Assembly (NCBI RefSeq): GCF_014189535.1
Contig: NZ_CP050307.1
Span: 62,001 to 126,000, forward strand
DNA: 64,000 nt
Direction of reading: 5' to 3'
Source of the DNA: Rhizobium lusitanum
GTDB lineage: Bacteria > Pseudomonadota > Alphaproteobacteria > Rhizobiales > Rhizobiaceae
Positions within the stretch are counted from its first letter, which is position 1. Each line of letters begins with the position of its first letter. The notes beneath the pieces are model-generated. The model had not been told where the DNA came from, did no database searches, and saw only the letters and a program-made list of their open reading frames with translations. Shown piece after piece: positions 1-8,595 of this stretch. A program made the position numbers and the translations under genes.

Positions 1-468
1 CTGCGCCTTGCGGCCGAGGTTTTCGCGGATGGCGATGAACTCCATCTCGGACGTGATGATGCCGGCGCGCGCATAGGCGAGCTGGGTGACGGCCTTGTCG
101 TCCTTTGCCCGCAGCGGCTGGCGCAGCGTGGGAAATTCCGGTGTCAGCCGCTCGCCGCTAGCAAAGCCGTTGTCCTCGGGGCGGACATGGCGGCCCTGAT
201 AGGATTCGACGTCGCCACGGGCGAGCACCCATTCGCGGCGCAGATCAGGGAGACCCTGCTCGATACGAATGTCGGCACCCTCGATTGTGTAGGGGCCGGA
301 GGAATCATAGACGATGACAGGCGGCTCGCCCGATGTCGGGTGGAGGCTGATTTCGCGCATCGGCACGCGAATGTCTGGGTGGATGTCTCCCGGAATGTAG
401 ATCTTCCGGGATGCCGGCAAGGGGCCGGTGGTGACTGTCGGGGTTACATTCTTTGCGGCGATATTCAT
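1..468 (-). CDS. thiC: Phosphomethylpyrimidine synthase ThiC, N-terminal part (runs off window)
   Basis: The first 156 residues are present; the gene leaves the window at base 1. ThiC is the radical-SAM enzyme that turns aminoimidazole ribotide into hydroxymethylpyrimidine phosphate in thiamine synthesis. The visible part has the family's N-terminal signature ([15 protein letters not shown], about residues 27-41) and ends in the conserved stretch [15 protein letters not shown]; the radical-SAM cysteines lie outside the window. The ATG at 468 is preceded by TTGGAG nine bases upstream. A TPP riboswitch lies about 110 bases upstream, which agrees with the assignment and implies repression by thiamine pyrophosphate. 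Confidence 0.95.
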   Translation of the reverse strand, partial: MNIAAKNVTPTVTTGPLPASRKIYIPGDIHPDIRVPMREISLHPTSGEPPVIVYDSSGPYTIEGADIRIEQGLPDLRREWVLARGDVESYQGRHVRPEDNGFASGERLTPEFPTLRQPLRAKDDKAVTQLAYARAGIITSEMEFIAIRENLGRKAQ

Positions 469-577
469 GGTTTGAGGCTCCAAGTTGCGATTGGAGACCC
501 AGTCCTCAGCCGGAATGATGAAAAGACGCCGGCTCAAGGATTCCACGCGTGAATCCGTAAGCCTTTCGAGCGCTTGC

Positions 578-688
578 ACCGTCCCTACGCCAGTATGAAC
601 TGGATCAGGTTCAACGGGTCACTGCGCCACAATCGGCAAAGCCGAGTTGTCCAGCAGTATCTCAGCCCCTTGCCGGGACCCCCCTGGT
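578..688 (-). ncRNA. TPP riboswitch (THI element) in the thiC leader
   Basis: Read on the minus strand, the stretch has the conserved pieces of the TPP aptamer in order: a GGGGTCCC-like P1/P2 start, GGGGCTGAGA (CTGAGA at 660-665), ACCCGTTGAACCTGATCC (602-619) and GTAGGGAC (581-588). These are the thi-box sequences that bind thiamine pyrophosphate. About 110 bases separate it from the thiC start, which leaves room for an expression platform. Bases 689-791 between it and the next gene should hold the promoter, but I did not identify one. Confidence 0.95.
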
Positions 689-791
689 GAATGTCGTGAA
701 GGCTATGCTTTCGGTTCGGGTCATGTCAACCCCGCAGGTGAGGCGATGACACTGAGGCTTGGCCGCGAGGCTGTCCGGCCAAGCGACACTG

Positions 792-1850
792 CTACGTCTT
801 GGGCGCGCTCGTCGTTTCGCGGGTGACGAGTTCGAAGCCGACATCCAGACGGCTCTCCGTCGGTTGCGGGACGGTGCCGTCCGGCTCCAGGATAGCCAGT
901 AGCAACTCTCCGGTTTTTCGACCGATCATTGCGGCATCGACGCGGATGGTCGACAAGGCCGGCACGCATTGGCGGGCAATGTCGAAATCACCGAAGCCGA
1001 GAATGGAAAGGTCGTCCGGGATGACGATCTTGCGGCGGTGACATTCCATCAGCGCGCCGACGGCGGAAATGTCGGAAACCGCAAAGACGGCCTGAACGTC
1101 GGGCGCCCGCTGGAGAAGCGTGCTCAGCGCCTCAGCCCCGTGATCGTAGGACGAGGGCGCGGCATTCTGGCGAACGATGAAGTCGTCGGAAAGATCTGCC
1201 TCACGGAGGGTCGCGGCAAATCCGAGCAGGCGACTTTCGCCGCGAAAGTCGGTAGCGTCCGCGGTCACGGCCGATCCGATGGCGCCGATGCGGCGATGGC
1301 CGAGAGAGATGAGATGCCGGGCCGCCAGCCGCCCGACCTCGTAGTTGGAAAAGCCGACCGCATGGTCGATTGGGTGTTCCGACGCGTCCCAGATTTCGAC
1401 GATCGGAATGCCCGCCCGCAGCAGCATCTCGTTGGTCGCCTTGGTGTGGACCGCGCTGGCGATGACGATCGCATCCGGGCGTCGCGCCAGCATGGCGCGA
1501 ACGATGCGCTCCTCCTCCGCCAGGCTGTACAGGGTATAGCCGATCAGGAGCTGGTAGTCGGCGGCGCGCAGCGCACCCGCGAGGCCCTGTGCGGTGTCGG
1601 CGAAATTGGCGTTGGTCAGCGTCGGCAGGATCGCGGTGATGAAGTTGGTCCGGCGCGAGGAAAGTGAGCTGGCGGTCCGGTCCGGCACGTAGCCGAGTTG
1701 CTCGATCGCCGTCATCACGCGATTGCGTGTTGGTTCGGCGACCAGCGTCGGATCAGCCAGCACGCGCGACACGGTCATCTTCGAAACGCCGGCAAGCCGC
1801 GAGACGTCGCTCATGGTCGCCTTGCGGGATATGTCTGAAGGATGCGCCAC
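792..1850 (-). CDS. LacI/GalR-family transcriptional regulator
   Basis: A 352-residue repressor-type protein. The LacI helix-turn-helix is at residues ~12-35 (ATMSDVSRLAGVSKMTVSRVL), followed by a hinge with GYVPDRTASSL and a periplasmic-binding-like effector domain with the usual late motif ILGFGDFDIAR. I chose the GTG at 1850 because AGGGGAA lies just upstream; a TTG at 1877 would overlap the gene behind it. The HTH resembles gluconate-type repressors, and two palindromes close to the GntR operator ATGTTACCGGTAACAT lie in the divergent region at 2.2-2.4 kb. It probably controls the small gene behind it and the ABC operon beginning at 2517. The effector is unknown; a sugar acid is my inference. 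Confidence 0.9.
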   Translation of the reverse strand: MAHPSDISRKATMSDVSRLAGVSKMTVSRVLADPTLVAEPTRNRVMTAIEQLGYVPDRTASSLSSRRTNFITAILPTLTNANFADTAQGLAGALRAADYQLLIGYTLYSLAEEERIVRAMLARRPDAIVIASAVHTKATNEMLLRAGIPIVEIWDASEHPIDHAVGFSNYEVGRLAARHLISLGHRRIGAIGSAVTADATDFRGESRLLGFAATLREADLSDDFIVRQNAAPSSYDHGAEALSTLLQRAPDVQAVFAVSDISAVGALMECHRRKIVIPDDLSILGFGDFDIARQCVPALSTIRVDAAMIGRKTGELLLAILEPDGTVPQPTESRLDVGFELVTRETTSAPKT

Positions 1851-1869
1851 GTTTTCCCCTGTTTTTGGT

Positions 1870-2190
1870 TCACGCAATCCGTTGGTAGACGAGATGATAG
1901 AACCGGCCGTCGCACATGCTCATCATCTCGTCGGTGATGGCGCGACCTTCCAGGCGAACGGGCGAGACGAGTGCCTCTTCCACAGCTTCCATCGTCGGAT
2001 AATCGATTTCCTGGACCATGATGATCGGCGCGGCTCCGGGGTCGCTACGCCCGGTGCGCATCACACGCACTGCCTGGGCATTCGGCATGCGCTTCCACAC
2101 GGGTAGCAGCTTTTCCTCGACGATGCGAAAGAATTCCTCTTCGCGGCCGGCATGGATTGCGCCCTCGAAAATCGCGGACCGTGTGAACAT
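1870..2190 (-). CDS. Small dimeric alpha/beta-barrel (EthD/ABM-like) protein
   Basis: A 106-residue protein with no signal peptide or membrane segment. The layout (hydrophobic strand at the start, a helix with many Glu/Arg residues, VRVMRTGRSDPGAAPI, a second helix around YPTMEAVEEAL, and a final strand FYHLVYQRI) suggests a ferredoxin-like dimeric alpha/beta barrel as in EthD or stress-responsive barrel proteins; I could not assign a specific family. ATG at 2190 has a strong AAGGGAGG site. It is probably cotranscribed with the LacI-family gene 19 bases downstream. Such proteins often act as small lyases, isomerases or monooxygenases beside catabolic genes. Confidence 0.6.
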   Translation of the reverse strand: MFTRSAIFEGAIHAGREEEFFRIVEEKLLPVWKRMPNAQAVRVMRTGRSDPGAAPIIMVQEIDYPTMEAVEEALVSPVRLEGRAITDEMMSMCDGRFYHLVYQRIA

Positions 2191-2244
2191 GAATTTTCCT
2201 CCCTTGAGACTGTGTCGAAACAGCGGTGTCTTATCTGACTTGCA

Positions 2245-2260
2245 ATGATACCGGTAACAT
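2245..2260. promoter_or_regulatory. Putative LacI/GntR-type operator 1
   Basis: The 16-mer ATGATACCGGTAACAT is a near-perfect palindrome (7 of 8 pairs) around a central CpG. It differs at one base from the gluconate repressor operator of E. coli, ATGTTACCGGTAACAT. It lies 55 bases upstream of the small minus-strand gene that precedes the LacI-family gene. Binding by the adjacent regulator is inferred. Confidence 0.6.
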
Positions 2261-2405
2261 GTTCTATTGCAACCACCAACCGAAATGGCGCGAGCCGGAT
2301 CGGGAGCGGCGGATGAATGTTGGGATTATCATTCTAATTCCGCGAGAACGGAGTAATCGGTTCAGGACTGCTGGCTTTGGCAGGGCGGTTTTTTCATTCA
2401 GTTTT

Positions 2406-2427
2406 CCTATGTTACCGCAAACATAGG
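2406..2427. promoter_or_regulatory. Putative LacI/GntR-type operator 2
   Basis: A perfect inverted repeat with arms CCTATGTT and AACATAGG and the six-base spacer ACCGCA. Its core (2409-2424) matches the GntR operator at 14 of 16 positions. It lies 90 bases upstream of the binding-protein gene at 2517, where a repressor could block that operon's promoter. Together with the site at 2245 it could allow looping between the two divergent units. Confidence 0.6.
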
Positions 2428-2516
2428 TGCCGTGAATAAGTTGGTAGTTTCCACCGCGAGAGCTCCGGGGAGTGGGCAGCGGCGGAGTGTGACAAAGCAA
2501 CAGATGGAGGAGCATC

Positions 2517-3320
2517 ATGAACATTTCGAAATCCCTGCGCGGGGTCATGGCAGCGGTCGGTATTGTCGCCACGGGGCTGCTCGCGACGACACAGGCGCAT
2601 GCGACGACGCTGAACGACATCATTTCGCGCGGCAAGGTGCGCATCGGCGTTCTCACCGGTGCGCCGCCGATGGGCATGATCGATGAAAAGGGCAATCCGA
2701 GCGGCTATGACGTCGACGTCGCCAATCTGATTGCCGGCTATCTCTCTCTGCCGGTGGAACTGGTTCCGCTGACGCCGCCTTCGCGTATTCCGGCGTTGCA
2801 GACCGGCAAGGTGGACTTCCTCGTCGCAACACTGGCGCCGACCGGCGAGCGGGCGAAGACGGTGATGTTCACCCAGCCCTACAGCGCTTTCAACATGGAC
2901 ATCATTTCCGGTCCGGACCAGAAATTTACCCAGCTGTCGGATCTCCAAGGCAAGCGCGTGGCGGTGAACCGTGGTTCGTCGCAGGAAACGGCATTGCGCA
3001 AGGCGGCGGTTCCCGGTCTAGAAATCGTTGTCTATGAGGATGATTCCACCAGCGCGCAGGCGCTGATCGCCGGCCAGACCGACGCGGCGGCCGTGCCGTC
3101 CACGGTTGGCGAGGCGATCATCAAGCAGCGTCCGGATGCGGGTCTGCAGGTCGGCTTCACCTTCTTCCAGCAGGGTAACTCCATGGCGACGAAGATCGAT
3201 GATTTCGAACTGCGCCAATGGCTGAATACCTCAATCTATCTCATGAAAGTCTCCGGTGATCTCGACAAGATCTCGGTGAAGTGGACCGGCCGGCCGATGG
3301 CGCAGCTTCCGTCCTTCTGA
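2517..3320 (+). CDS. Polar amino-acid-type ABC transporter, periplasmic binding protein
   Basis: A 267-residue family 3 solute-binding protein. A signal peptide ends near residue 29 (TTQAHA). The mature part has the family order: GKVRIGVLTGAPPMG, GYDVDVANLIAGYL, a sensor of the type GKVDFLVATLAPTGERAK and then QPYSAF. It should deliver a small polar compound to the two permeases and the ATPase that follow. ATG is preceded by GGAGG. The substrate cannot be read from the sequence; control by a LacI-type protein and the downstream D-2-hydroxyacid dehydrogenase point to an organic or sugar acid as much as to an amino acid. Confidence 0.9.
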   Translation: MNISKSLRGVMAAVGIVATGLLATTQAHATTLNDIISRGKVRIGVLTGAPPMGMIDEKGNPSGYDVDVANLIAGYLSLPVELVPLTPPSRIPALQTGKVDFLVATLAPTGERAKTVMFTQPYSAFNMDIISGPDQKFTQLSDLQGKRVAVNRGSSQETALRKAAVPGLEIVVYEDDSTSAQALIAGQTDAAAVPSTVGEAIIKQRPDAGLQVGFTFFQQGNSMATKIDDFELRQWLNTSIYLMKVSGDLDKISVKWTGRPMAQLPSF

Positions 3321-3337
3321 TCGGGTTTGCGTCCGTG

Positions 3338-3366
3338 CCCGCCGGCGGAAAACATTCGCCGGCGGG
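3338..3366 (+). other. Intercistronic stem-loop after the binding-protein gene
   Basis: Arms CCCGCCGGCG and CGCCGGCGGG pair perfectly over 10 bp with a nine-base loop, 17 bases after the stop. There is no T-run, so it is probably an mRNA-stabilising or partial-termination hairpin that raises binding protein over permease, as is common in ABC operons. Confidence 0.7.
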
Positions 3367-3395
3367 CCGCGAAACCTCAACGGAGGTCCTTTTCC

Positions 3396-4100
3396 ATGTC
3401 CTATACATTTCAATTCAGCGCCCTGGCGCAATATCAGGGTGAGTTCCTGAGCGGTCTCTGGTTGACCATCAGGCTTTCGGTTCTGTCCATCATCCTCGGC
3501 TCGGCCTTCGGCATCGTGCTTGCCTCGCTGCGTTCCGTCCGGGGCAGGTGGGTGCGGTTTCTGGTCGACGCCTATGTCGAGGTCATCCGCAATACGCCCT
3601 TCCTGGTCCAGCTTTTCATCGTCTATTTCGGGCTGCCGGGTATCGGCCTGAGGGTTGGCGCCGATACGGCTGCACTGATCGGCATGACCATCAATCTCGC
3701 TGCCTATTCGACGGAAATCATCCGAGCGGGTATCGAGGCGGTGCACAAATCCCAGATCGAGGCGGGCGAGGCGCTCGGCTTCACGCGCTTCCAGATCTAT
3801 CGCCATGTCATCATCGTGCCGGCCGTTGCCAAGGTCTATCCGGCGCTGTGCAGCCAGTTCGTGCTGATGATGCTGGCATCGAGCGTCTGCTCGGCGATCT
3901 CGACCCATGAACTAGCCGCCTCGGCCGCCTTCGTGGAATCGCAGACCTACCGGTCCTTCGAGGTCTATATCGTCGTCACGCTGATGTATCTGGCGCTGGC
4001 GCTGGTGCTGCGCGCCGGTCTCGCGCTCGTCGGGATGTGGCTCTTCGGCCGCCGCGTCGCGCGTCGCACGATCACGGCCCTGCCGGAGGTACAGGCATGA
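3396..4100 (+). CDS. Amino-acid-type ABC transporter permease 1
   Basis: A 234-residue inner-membrane permease of the His/Glu/Gln type. Several hydrophobic helices begin near residue 22. The cytoplasmic coupling (EAA) loop is visible as IEAGEALGFTRFQIYRHVIIVPA at ~120-142, with the fold-family stretch EVIRNTPFLVQLFIVYFGLP at ~65-84. I chose ATG 3396, which follows CGGAGG; an earlier in-frame start would lie in the hairpin region. It pairs with the permease that overlaps its stop by four bases. Confidence 0.9.
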   Translation: MSYTFQFSALAQYQGEFLSGLWLTIRLSVLSIILGSAFGIVLASLRSVRGRWVRFLVDAYVEVIRNTPFLVQLFIVYFGLPGIGLRVGADTAALIGMTINLAAYSTEIIRAGIEAVHKSQIEAGEALGFTRFQIYRHVIIVPAVAKVYPALCSQFVLMMLASSVCSAISTHELAASAAFVESQTYRSFEVYIVVTLMYLALALVLRAGLALVGMWLFGRRVARRTITALPEVQA

Positions 4101-4756
4101 CACTCAGAACATTCGGCATCAATGAATTCACCTTCCTGGTGCAATCGCTGCAATGGACGGTCGTTCTGACGATCATCGCGCTGATCGGTGGTGGGCTCCT
4201 GGGCTTTGCCGTGGCGCTCGCCCGCACCTCGTCGATCAAGGCCGTGCGTATCGCCGCCGGCACCTATATCCAGGTGATCCAAGGCATTCCGGTCCTGATG
4301 ATCCTCTTCCTGTCCTATTACGGGCTGAGCCTTGCCGGCTTCGAACTGCCGCCGCTGATTGCCGCGGGTGCGTCGATGACGATCTATGCCTCCGGCTATC
4401 TGGCGGAGATCTGGCGGGGCTGCATCCAGGCCGTGCCCAAGCCGCAATGGGAGGCGTCCGAGTCGCTCGCCATGACCCGATTGCAGCAATATCGCTACGT
4501 CATCCTGCCGCAGGCGATGCGGATTTCCCTACCGCCGACCGTCGGCTTTGCCGTGCAGGTGGTGAAGAACACCTCGATCACCTCGATCATCGGCTTTGTC
4601 GAACTCGCCCGTGCCGGGCAGCTCATCAACAATGCGACGTTCCAGCCGTTTCGCGTCTTCATCGCGGTGGCGATCCTCTATTTCGTCGTCTGCTACCCAT
4701 TGTCCCAGCTGTCGCGTTGGCTGGAAAGGAGGCTTCATGCCGGAAGTAATCGTTGA
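4097..4756 (+). CDS. Amino-acid-type ABC transporter permease 2
   Basis: A 219-residue permease of the same family, with GTYIQVIQGIPVLMILFLSYYG and the EAA loop containing WEASESLAMTRLQQYRYVILPQA. Its ATG (4097) overlaps the previous stop as ATGA and is preceded by GGAGGT, so translation is probably coupled. With permease 1 it should form the heterodimeric channel of the importer. The ATPase gene starts inside its 3' end. Confidence 0.9.
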   Translation: MTLRTFGINEFTFLVQSLQWTVVLTIIALIGGGLLGFAVALARTSSIKAVRIAAGTYIQVIQGIPVLMILFLSYYGLSLAGFELPPLIAAGASMTIYASGYLAEIWRGCIQAVPKPQWEASESLAMTRLQQYRYVILPQAMRISLPPTVGFAVQVVKNTSITSIIGFVELARAGQLINNATFQPFRVFIAVAILYFVVCYPLSQLSRWLERRLHAGSNR

Positions 4757-5468
4757 AAATGTTCACAAGAGCTTCGGTGCGCTCGAGGTTCTGAAAGGTG
4801 TGTCGCTGAGCGTCGGACGGGGCGAGGTCTTCGCGCTGATTGGCCGCTCCGGGTCCGGAAAGAGCACGCTGCTGCGCTGCATGAACGGGCTGGAGAGGAT
4901 CAATTCCGGCCGGATCGAGATTGCCGGCCATGCGCTCGGCGGCGATGCCAAGTCGCTGAGGGATCTCAGAACCGATGTCGGCATCGTCTTCCAGAGCTAC
5001 AATCTCTTTCCGCACCTGACGGTGGGTGAGAACATCATGCTGGCGCCGCGCATCGTCAAGGATGTCAAGAAGGCGGCAACCCGCGAGATCGCCCGCGAAG
5101 TGCTGCAGCTCGTCGGCCTGTCGGAGAAGTTCGATGCCTATCCGGATCAGCTGTCCGGTGGCCAGCAGCAGCGCGTGGCCATCGCCCGCTCGCTTGCCAT
5201 GCGGCCGAAGGTGATGCTCTTCGACGAGGTGACCTCCGCGCTCGACCCGGAACTGACTGAGGAAGTGCTGCTGGTCATGGAGCGACTGGCGCGCGACGGC
5301 ATGACGATGATCCTCGTGACGCACGAGATGAGCTTTGCCCGGCGCGTGGCGACCCAAACCATCTTCATGCACAAGGGCACGATCTGGGAGCAGGGGCCGT
5401 CGGCGGAGCTGTTCGCCAACCCGCAAACGCCCGAGCTGCGCCAATTCGTGAAATCCGACGTGAAATGA
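4737..5468 (+). CDS. Amino-acid-type ABC transporter ATP-binding protein
   Basis: A 243-residue ATPase that powers the importer. Walker A is GRSGSGKS (36-43), the Q-loop is VFQSYNLFPH, the signature is [16 protein letters not shown], Walker B is VMLFDEVTSALDPE and the H-loop is VTHEM. Val replaces the usual Pro after the catalytic Glu of Walker B, a variation seen in this family. ATG 4737 follows AAAGGAGG and overlaps the permease by 20 bases; longer in-frame starts would lie deep inside that gene. Confidence 0.92.
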   Translation: MPEVIVENVHKSFGALEVLKGVSLSVGRGEVFALIGRSGSGKSTLLRCMNGLERINSGRIEIAGHALGGDAKSLRDLRTDVGIVFQSYNLFPHLTVGENIMLAPRIVKDVKKAATREIAREVLQLVGLSEKFDAYPDQLSGGQQQRVAIARSLAMRPKVMLFDEVTSALDPELTEEVLLVMERLARDGMTMILVTHEMSFARRVATQTIFMHKGTIWEQGPSAELFANPQTPELRQFVKSDVK

Positions 5469-5494
5469 CCCTCGTTCAAAGTTTGAGTTGATCC

Positions 5495-6430
5495 ATGACC
5501 GTAGACATCCTGCAGCTCTGCCCGCTGACGCCCTTTCTCGAAACGGAGTTGGCCAAACGATTTACCATCCATCGCCTCTTCGAGATGGAGGACAAGGCGG
5601 GCTTCCTGGCGGCCAATGGCGATAGCATTCGCGTCGCCGTCACAGGCGGTCACCTCGGTATTCCGGCCGATCTGGCCGCCGCCCTTCCAAAGCTCGAAAT
5701 CGTCGCAATCAACGGCGTCGGCTTCGACAAGGTCGACCTGGCCGAGGCGAAGCGGCGGGGCATCCGTGTCTCCAACACGCCGGATGTGCTGACGGCCGAT
5801 GTCGCGGATCTGGCGCTCGGGCTGATTCTTGCCTTTGGTCGGCAATTGCCGCGTGCCGATGCCTATGTCCGGGCCGGCAAATGGCTCTCGGCCGATATGG
5901 GGCTTTCGACGCGGGTCGCCGGTCGCCGCTACGGCATTTTCGGGCTCGGCCGCATCGGCATGGCGATTGCGAGGCGCCTCGAAGGTTTCGACGCCCGCAT
6001 TTCCTATTCGGCACGCTCGAAGCGGGATGTGCCTTACGACTATCATGAGACGCTTGTCGCGCTTGCCGCAAATTGCGATGTCCTCATTCTCGCCGCCGCC
6101 GCCACGGCCGAAACCAGGCATGTCGTCAACGCCGAAGTGCTCGATGCCCTCGGGCCGTACGGCACGCTCGTCAACGTGGCACGCGGCTCGCTGGTCGATG
6201 AGCAGGCGCTGGTCGTCGCCTTGCGGGACCGGCGGATCGGTGGCGCAGCACTTGATGTCTTCGAGGATGAACCCCGCGTGCCGGAGGAGCTGTTCGGCAT
6301 GGACAACGTGCTTCTGGCCCCGCACCTTGGCAGCGCCACGCACGAGACACGGCGGGCGATGGCCGATCTGGTGCTTGCCAATCTCGATGCCCATTTCGCC
6401 GGAATGCCGCTACCGACAGCTGTCGTTTGA
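5495..6430 (+). CDS. D-2-hydroxyacid dehydrogenase (glyoxylate/hydroxypyruvate reductase-like)
   Basis: A 311-residue NAD(P)-dependent oxidoreductase that interconverts 2-oxo and D-2-hydroxy acids. It has the Rossmann motif GIFGLGRIG, the catalytic Arg in VNVARGSLVDE, the Glu in DVFEDEP and the catalytic His in LAPHLGSAT. It starts 26 bases after the ABC ATPase and is the last gene of that operon. The pairing suggests that the imported compound is, or becomes, a hydroxy or keto acid. Glyoxylate/hydroxypyruvate reductase is the closest common name; the real substrate is unknown. Confidence 0.88.
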   Translation: MTVDILQLCPLTPFLETELAKRFTIHRLFEMEDKAGFLAANGDSIRVAVTGGHLGIPADLAAALPKLEIVAINGVGFDKVDLAEAKRRGIRVSNTPDVLTADVADLALGLILAFGRQLPRADAYVRAGKWLSADMGLSTRVAGRRYGIFGLGRIGMAIARRLEGFDARISYSARSKRDVPYDYHETLVALAANCDVLILAAAATAETRHVVNAEVLDALGPYGTLVNVARGSLVDEQALVVALRDRRIGGAALDVFEDEPRVPEELFGMDNVLLAPHLGSATHETRRAMADLVLANLDAHFAGMPLPTAVV

Positions 6431-6456
6431 TGAGTTGAAGCTGGATTTTGCTGGCG

Positions 6457-6485
6457 AAAAAATGAGCGGAGGCAAAGCCGCTCAT
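6457..6485 (-). terminator. Rho-independent terminator of the hydrolase gene
   Basis: On the minus strand the stem ATGAGCGG / CCGCTCAT has an eight-base loop and is followed directly by a run of T. It lies just after the stop of the minus-strand hydrolase (6502) and between two convergent genes. Confidence 0.85.
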
Positions 6486-6501
6486 CTGATCTGTGACCCT
6501 A

Positions 6502-7401
6502 TCAGGGATTGAATTTCTTCAGCCATTCCAGCGTTGCCGGAACCAGGTGGCTATCGATCGTCTCGGGCCCGGTAAAGGCATTGAAAACATGATCCATGTC
6601 GAAAACGTCCAGACGCTCTTCGCCATCGTGATAGTCGAGAAGAGCCTGGCCGGATGCCGGCTGGGGCGTGACCGTCGTATCCTTGCTGCCAACAATGACT
6701 TGCAGCGGACCGGGGTAATGCGCAATCGCCGCGATCGTGCTGGTGGTCGGCATTTCCTTGAAGAAGGAAGCCTTCAGCGTGGTATCGACGCCCCACGGTA
6801 ATTTGGCGGTGATCTCGGTGTCCGAAGGGCTGGTCAATCCTTTCGCGACATTGTCTGCGCCGAGGAGGCTGCCGTAGGTGTAAAGCGGCGTCACCACCGG
6901 CGCCCACAAGGTCACGGATTTGACCTCCGGTCGCGCCCTTGCCACATGGGCGCCAACGAGGCCGCCCTGGCTCCATCCGAGGATGGATATCCTGGAGCCG
7001 TCGACCTTGTCGCTGGCCTTCAGCCAGTCCACCGCCGCGATGCCATCCTTGATCTGGCCGGAGAAGGTGGTGTCAGCCCATTTGCCGTCGCTCTCCCCGG
7101 ATCCGCGAAAATCGATCCGCAGGCTTGCATAGCCGCTTTCGGCAAGAAGCCGGGCGCTGCGCGAAAAGACCCCGTCCTTGGTGTCCTTGATTGCCAACTC
7201 GTCGCGCGAGCCACCGAAGCCGTGGAACATGACAACGACGGGCGCTTTGGGGTTGTTATCGATCGTCGATAGCGTGCCGATCACTTTTTGCCCATCGACG
7301 CTAAAGGAAACCTTCGTCTCGGCGGCGGACGCGAAACTGGAGACGGCCGCCACGGCCAGGCACACGAGCCCAAATTTGCTCGCCTTCGTCATTCCAAACA
7401 T
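6502..7401 (-). CDS. Exported alpha/beta hydrolase
   Basis: A 299-residue serine hydrolase. Residues 1-27 form a signal peptide ending SFASA. The oxyanion-hole motif HGFGG is at 60-64, the nucleophile elbow is GWSQGG (Ser144), and an Asp in VGSKDTTVTP and a His in DMDHVFNAF complete the triad. ATG 7401 has GAGGA six bases upstream; ATG 7392 is also possible. It is monocistronic with its own terminator. An esterase or peptidase-like role in the periplasm is likely, but the substrate is unknown. Confidence 0.8.
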   Translation of the reverse strand: MFGMTKASKFGLVCLAVAAVSSFASAAETKVSFSVDGQKVIGTLSTIDNNPKAPVVVMFHGFGGSRDELAIKDTKDGVFSRSARLLAESGYASLRIDFRGSGESDGKWADTTFSGQIKDGIAAVDWLKASDKVDGSRISILGWSQGGLVGAHVARARPEVKSVTLWAPVVTPLYTYGSLLGADNVAKGLTSPSDTEITAKLPWGVDTTLKASFFKEMPTTSTIAAIAHYPGPLQVIVGSKDTTVTPQPASGQALLDYHDGEERLDVFDMDHVFNAFTGPETIDSHLVPATLEWLKKFNP

Positions 7402-7488
7402 CTTAAATCCTCAATGGCCACGGGTGTTGCAAATACCGATGAAGACTAGAGAAAAAGGCGGTGCGGTCAAGGACAGGCCGGGGTGTTG

Positions 7489-8406
7489 TTACGCCGCAGT
7501 CCCGCCCGTCACCTGGCGGCTTTTCCGGCTCTCATGCAGCAGCCAGTCCCGGAATGCGATGACGCTGTGTTTTTGCGACTTGCGCTCGGAATAGACGGCC
7601 CAATAGGATTCGCTGGAGCGAACCGGCTTTCCTAGCGGCAGATGCAGCTCGCCGCTCTCCAATTCGCGTTCGACATATTGCACCGGCACAACCGCAAGGC
7701 CGAGACCGCTGACGGCTGCATTGATGAGCATCTCGCTATGGGCAAAGCGGACCCCCTGGATCGCGCCGCTGTAGCTCAGATTGGCAGCCCGCAGCCAGTT
7801 GAGCCAGAGGCTCGGTCTGCTGGCATTCTGAAGCGTGGGAAACTGGGCGAAATCGAGCCAGTCGAGCTTCGTCGTCGCCGGGATCAGCTTTGGCGAGGCA
7901 ACGACAGCAAGCTCCTCCGGGAAAAGCAATGAGGCGCGTGCATTCCTCCAGGAGCCGACGCCGCGCAGGATGGCGATATCGATCCGGCTGTGGTCGAAAT
8001 CGAGCTTGGGATCGACCAGCATGATCTCGATCGGCATATCGGGATTTCCCTGCACAAAGCCTTCGAGCCGGGGTGCGAGCCATCGCGCGGCAAGCGTGGG
8101 ATAGGCGCCGATCATCAGCGACGCATCGGCCTTGCGCCCGCGCACGACATCGATGGAGACCTCCTCAAGCTTGTTGAGCGTCTGTTCGATCTCCTGAAAA
8201 TACTTGGCCCCCGGATCGGTCAGCACGAGCCTCGATCCGGAGCGCTCGAAGAGCCGGACGCCGAGATAGCGTTCGAGATTCTGGATATGGCGGCTGATGC
8301 CGCTTTGCGTCATCGCAAGCTCCTCCCCCGCCTTCGTAAAGCTCATGTGGCGAGCAGCAGCTTCGAATGCTTGCAGGGCCGGTAATGAAGGAAGGAAGCG
8401 ACGCAT
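7489..8406 (-). CDS. LysR-family transcriptional regulator (GcvA-like)
   Basis: A 305-residue LysR regulator. The winged HTH is at the N-terminus (LQAFEAAARHMSFTKAGEELAMTQSGISRHIQNLE), followed by an effector domain starting near residue 90. The opening LPSLPALQAFEAAARHMSF is the GcvA type. ATG 8406 has AGGGA just upstream; an earlier start is less likely. It is divergent from the binding-protein gene at 8699, which it may control. The intervening 292 bases hold a 22-bp palindrome at 8596-8617. Confidence 0.9.
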   Translation of the reverse strand: MRRFLPSLPALQAFEAAARHMSFTKAGEELAMTQSGISRHIQNLERYLGVRLFERSGSRLVLTDPGAKYFQEIEQTLNKLEEVSIDVVRGRKADASLMIGAYPTLAARWLAPRLEGFVQGNPDMPIEIMLVDPKLDFDHSRIDIAILRGVGSWRNARASLLFPEELAVVASPKLIPATTKLDWLDFAQFPTLQNASRPSLWLNWLRAANLSYSGAIQGVRFAHSEMLINAAVSGLGLAVVPVQYVERELESGELHLPLGKPVRSSESYWAVYSERKSQKHSVIAFRDWLLHESRKSRQVTGGTAA

Positions 8407-8595
8407 GAAGTCCCTATTATGTCTTCGGCATGACAAATACTCATGACGAACCGAGTTTTCAAGTTTTGTATTTTTGCGCGCGACAGGCCATTAATCGGGC
8501 AATTGTAATAGGTGCGCGAAAATTAGACGCCCGCAAAGGAGCGAGAATCTTGCAAGCCCGCATTTGCGACGGCGAAACTCTCAAGCTTCAACCCG

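Noticed and set aside
187..552. Open plus-strand frame over the thiC start
   Set aside because: It is the reverse complement of the clearly recognisable ThiC N-terminus and runs into the leader; no family match.
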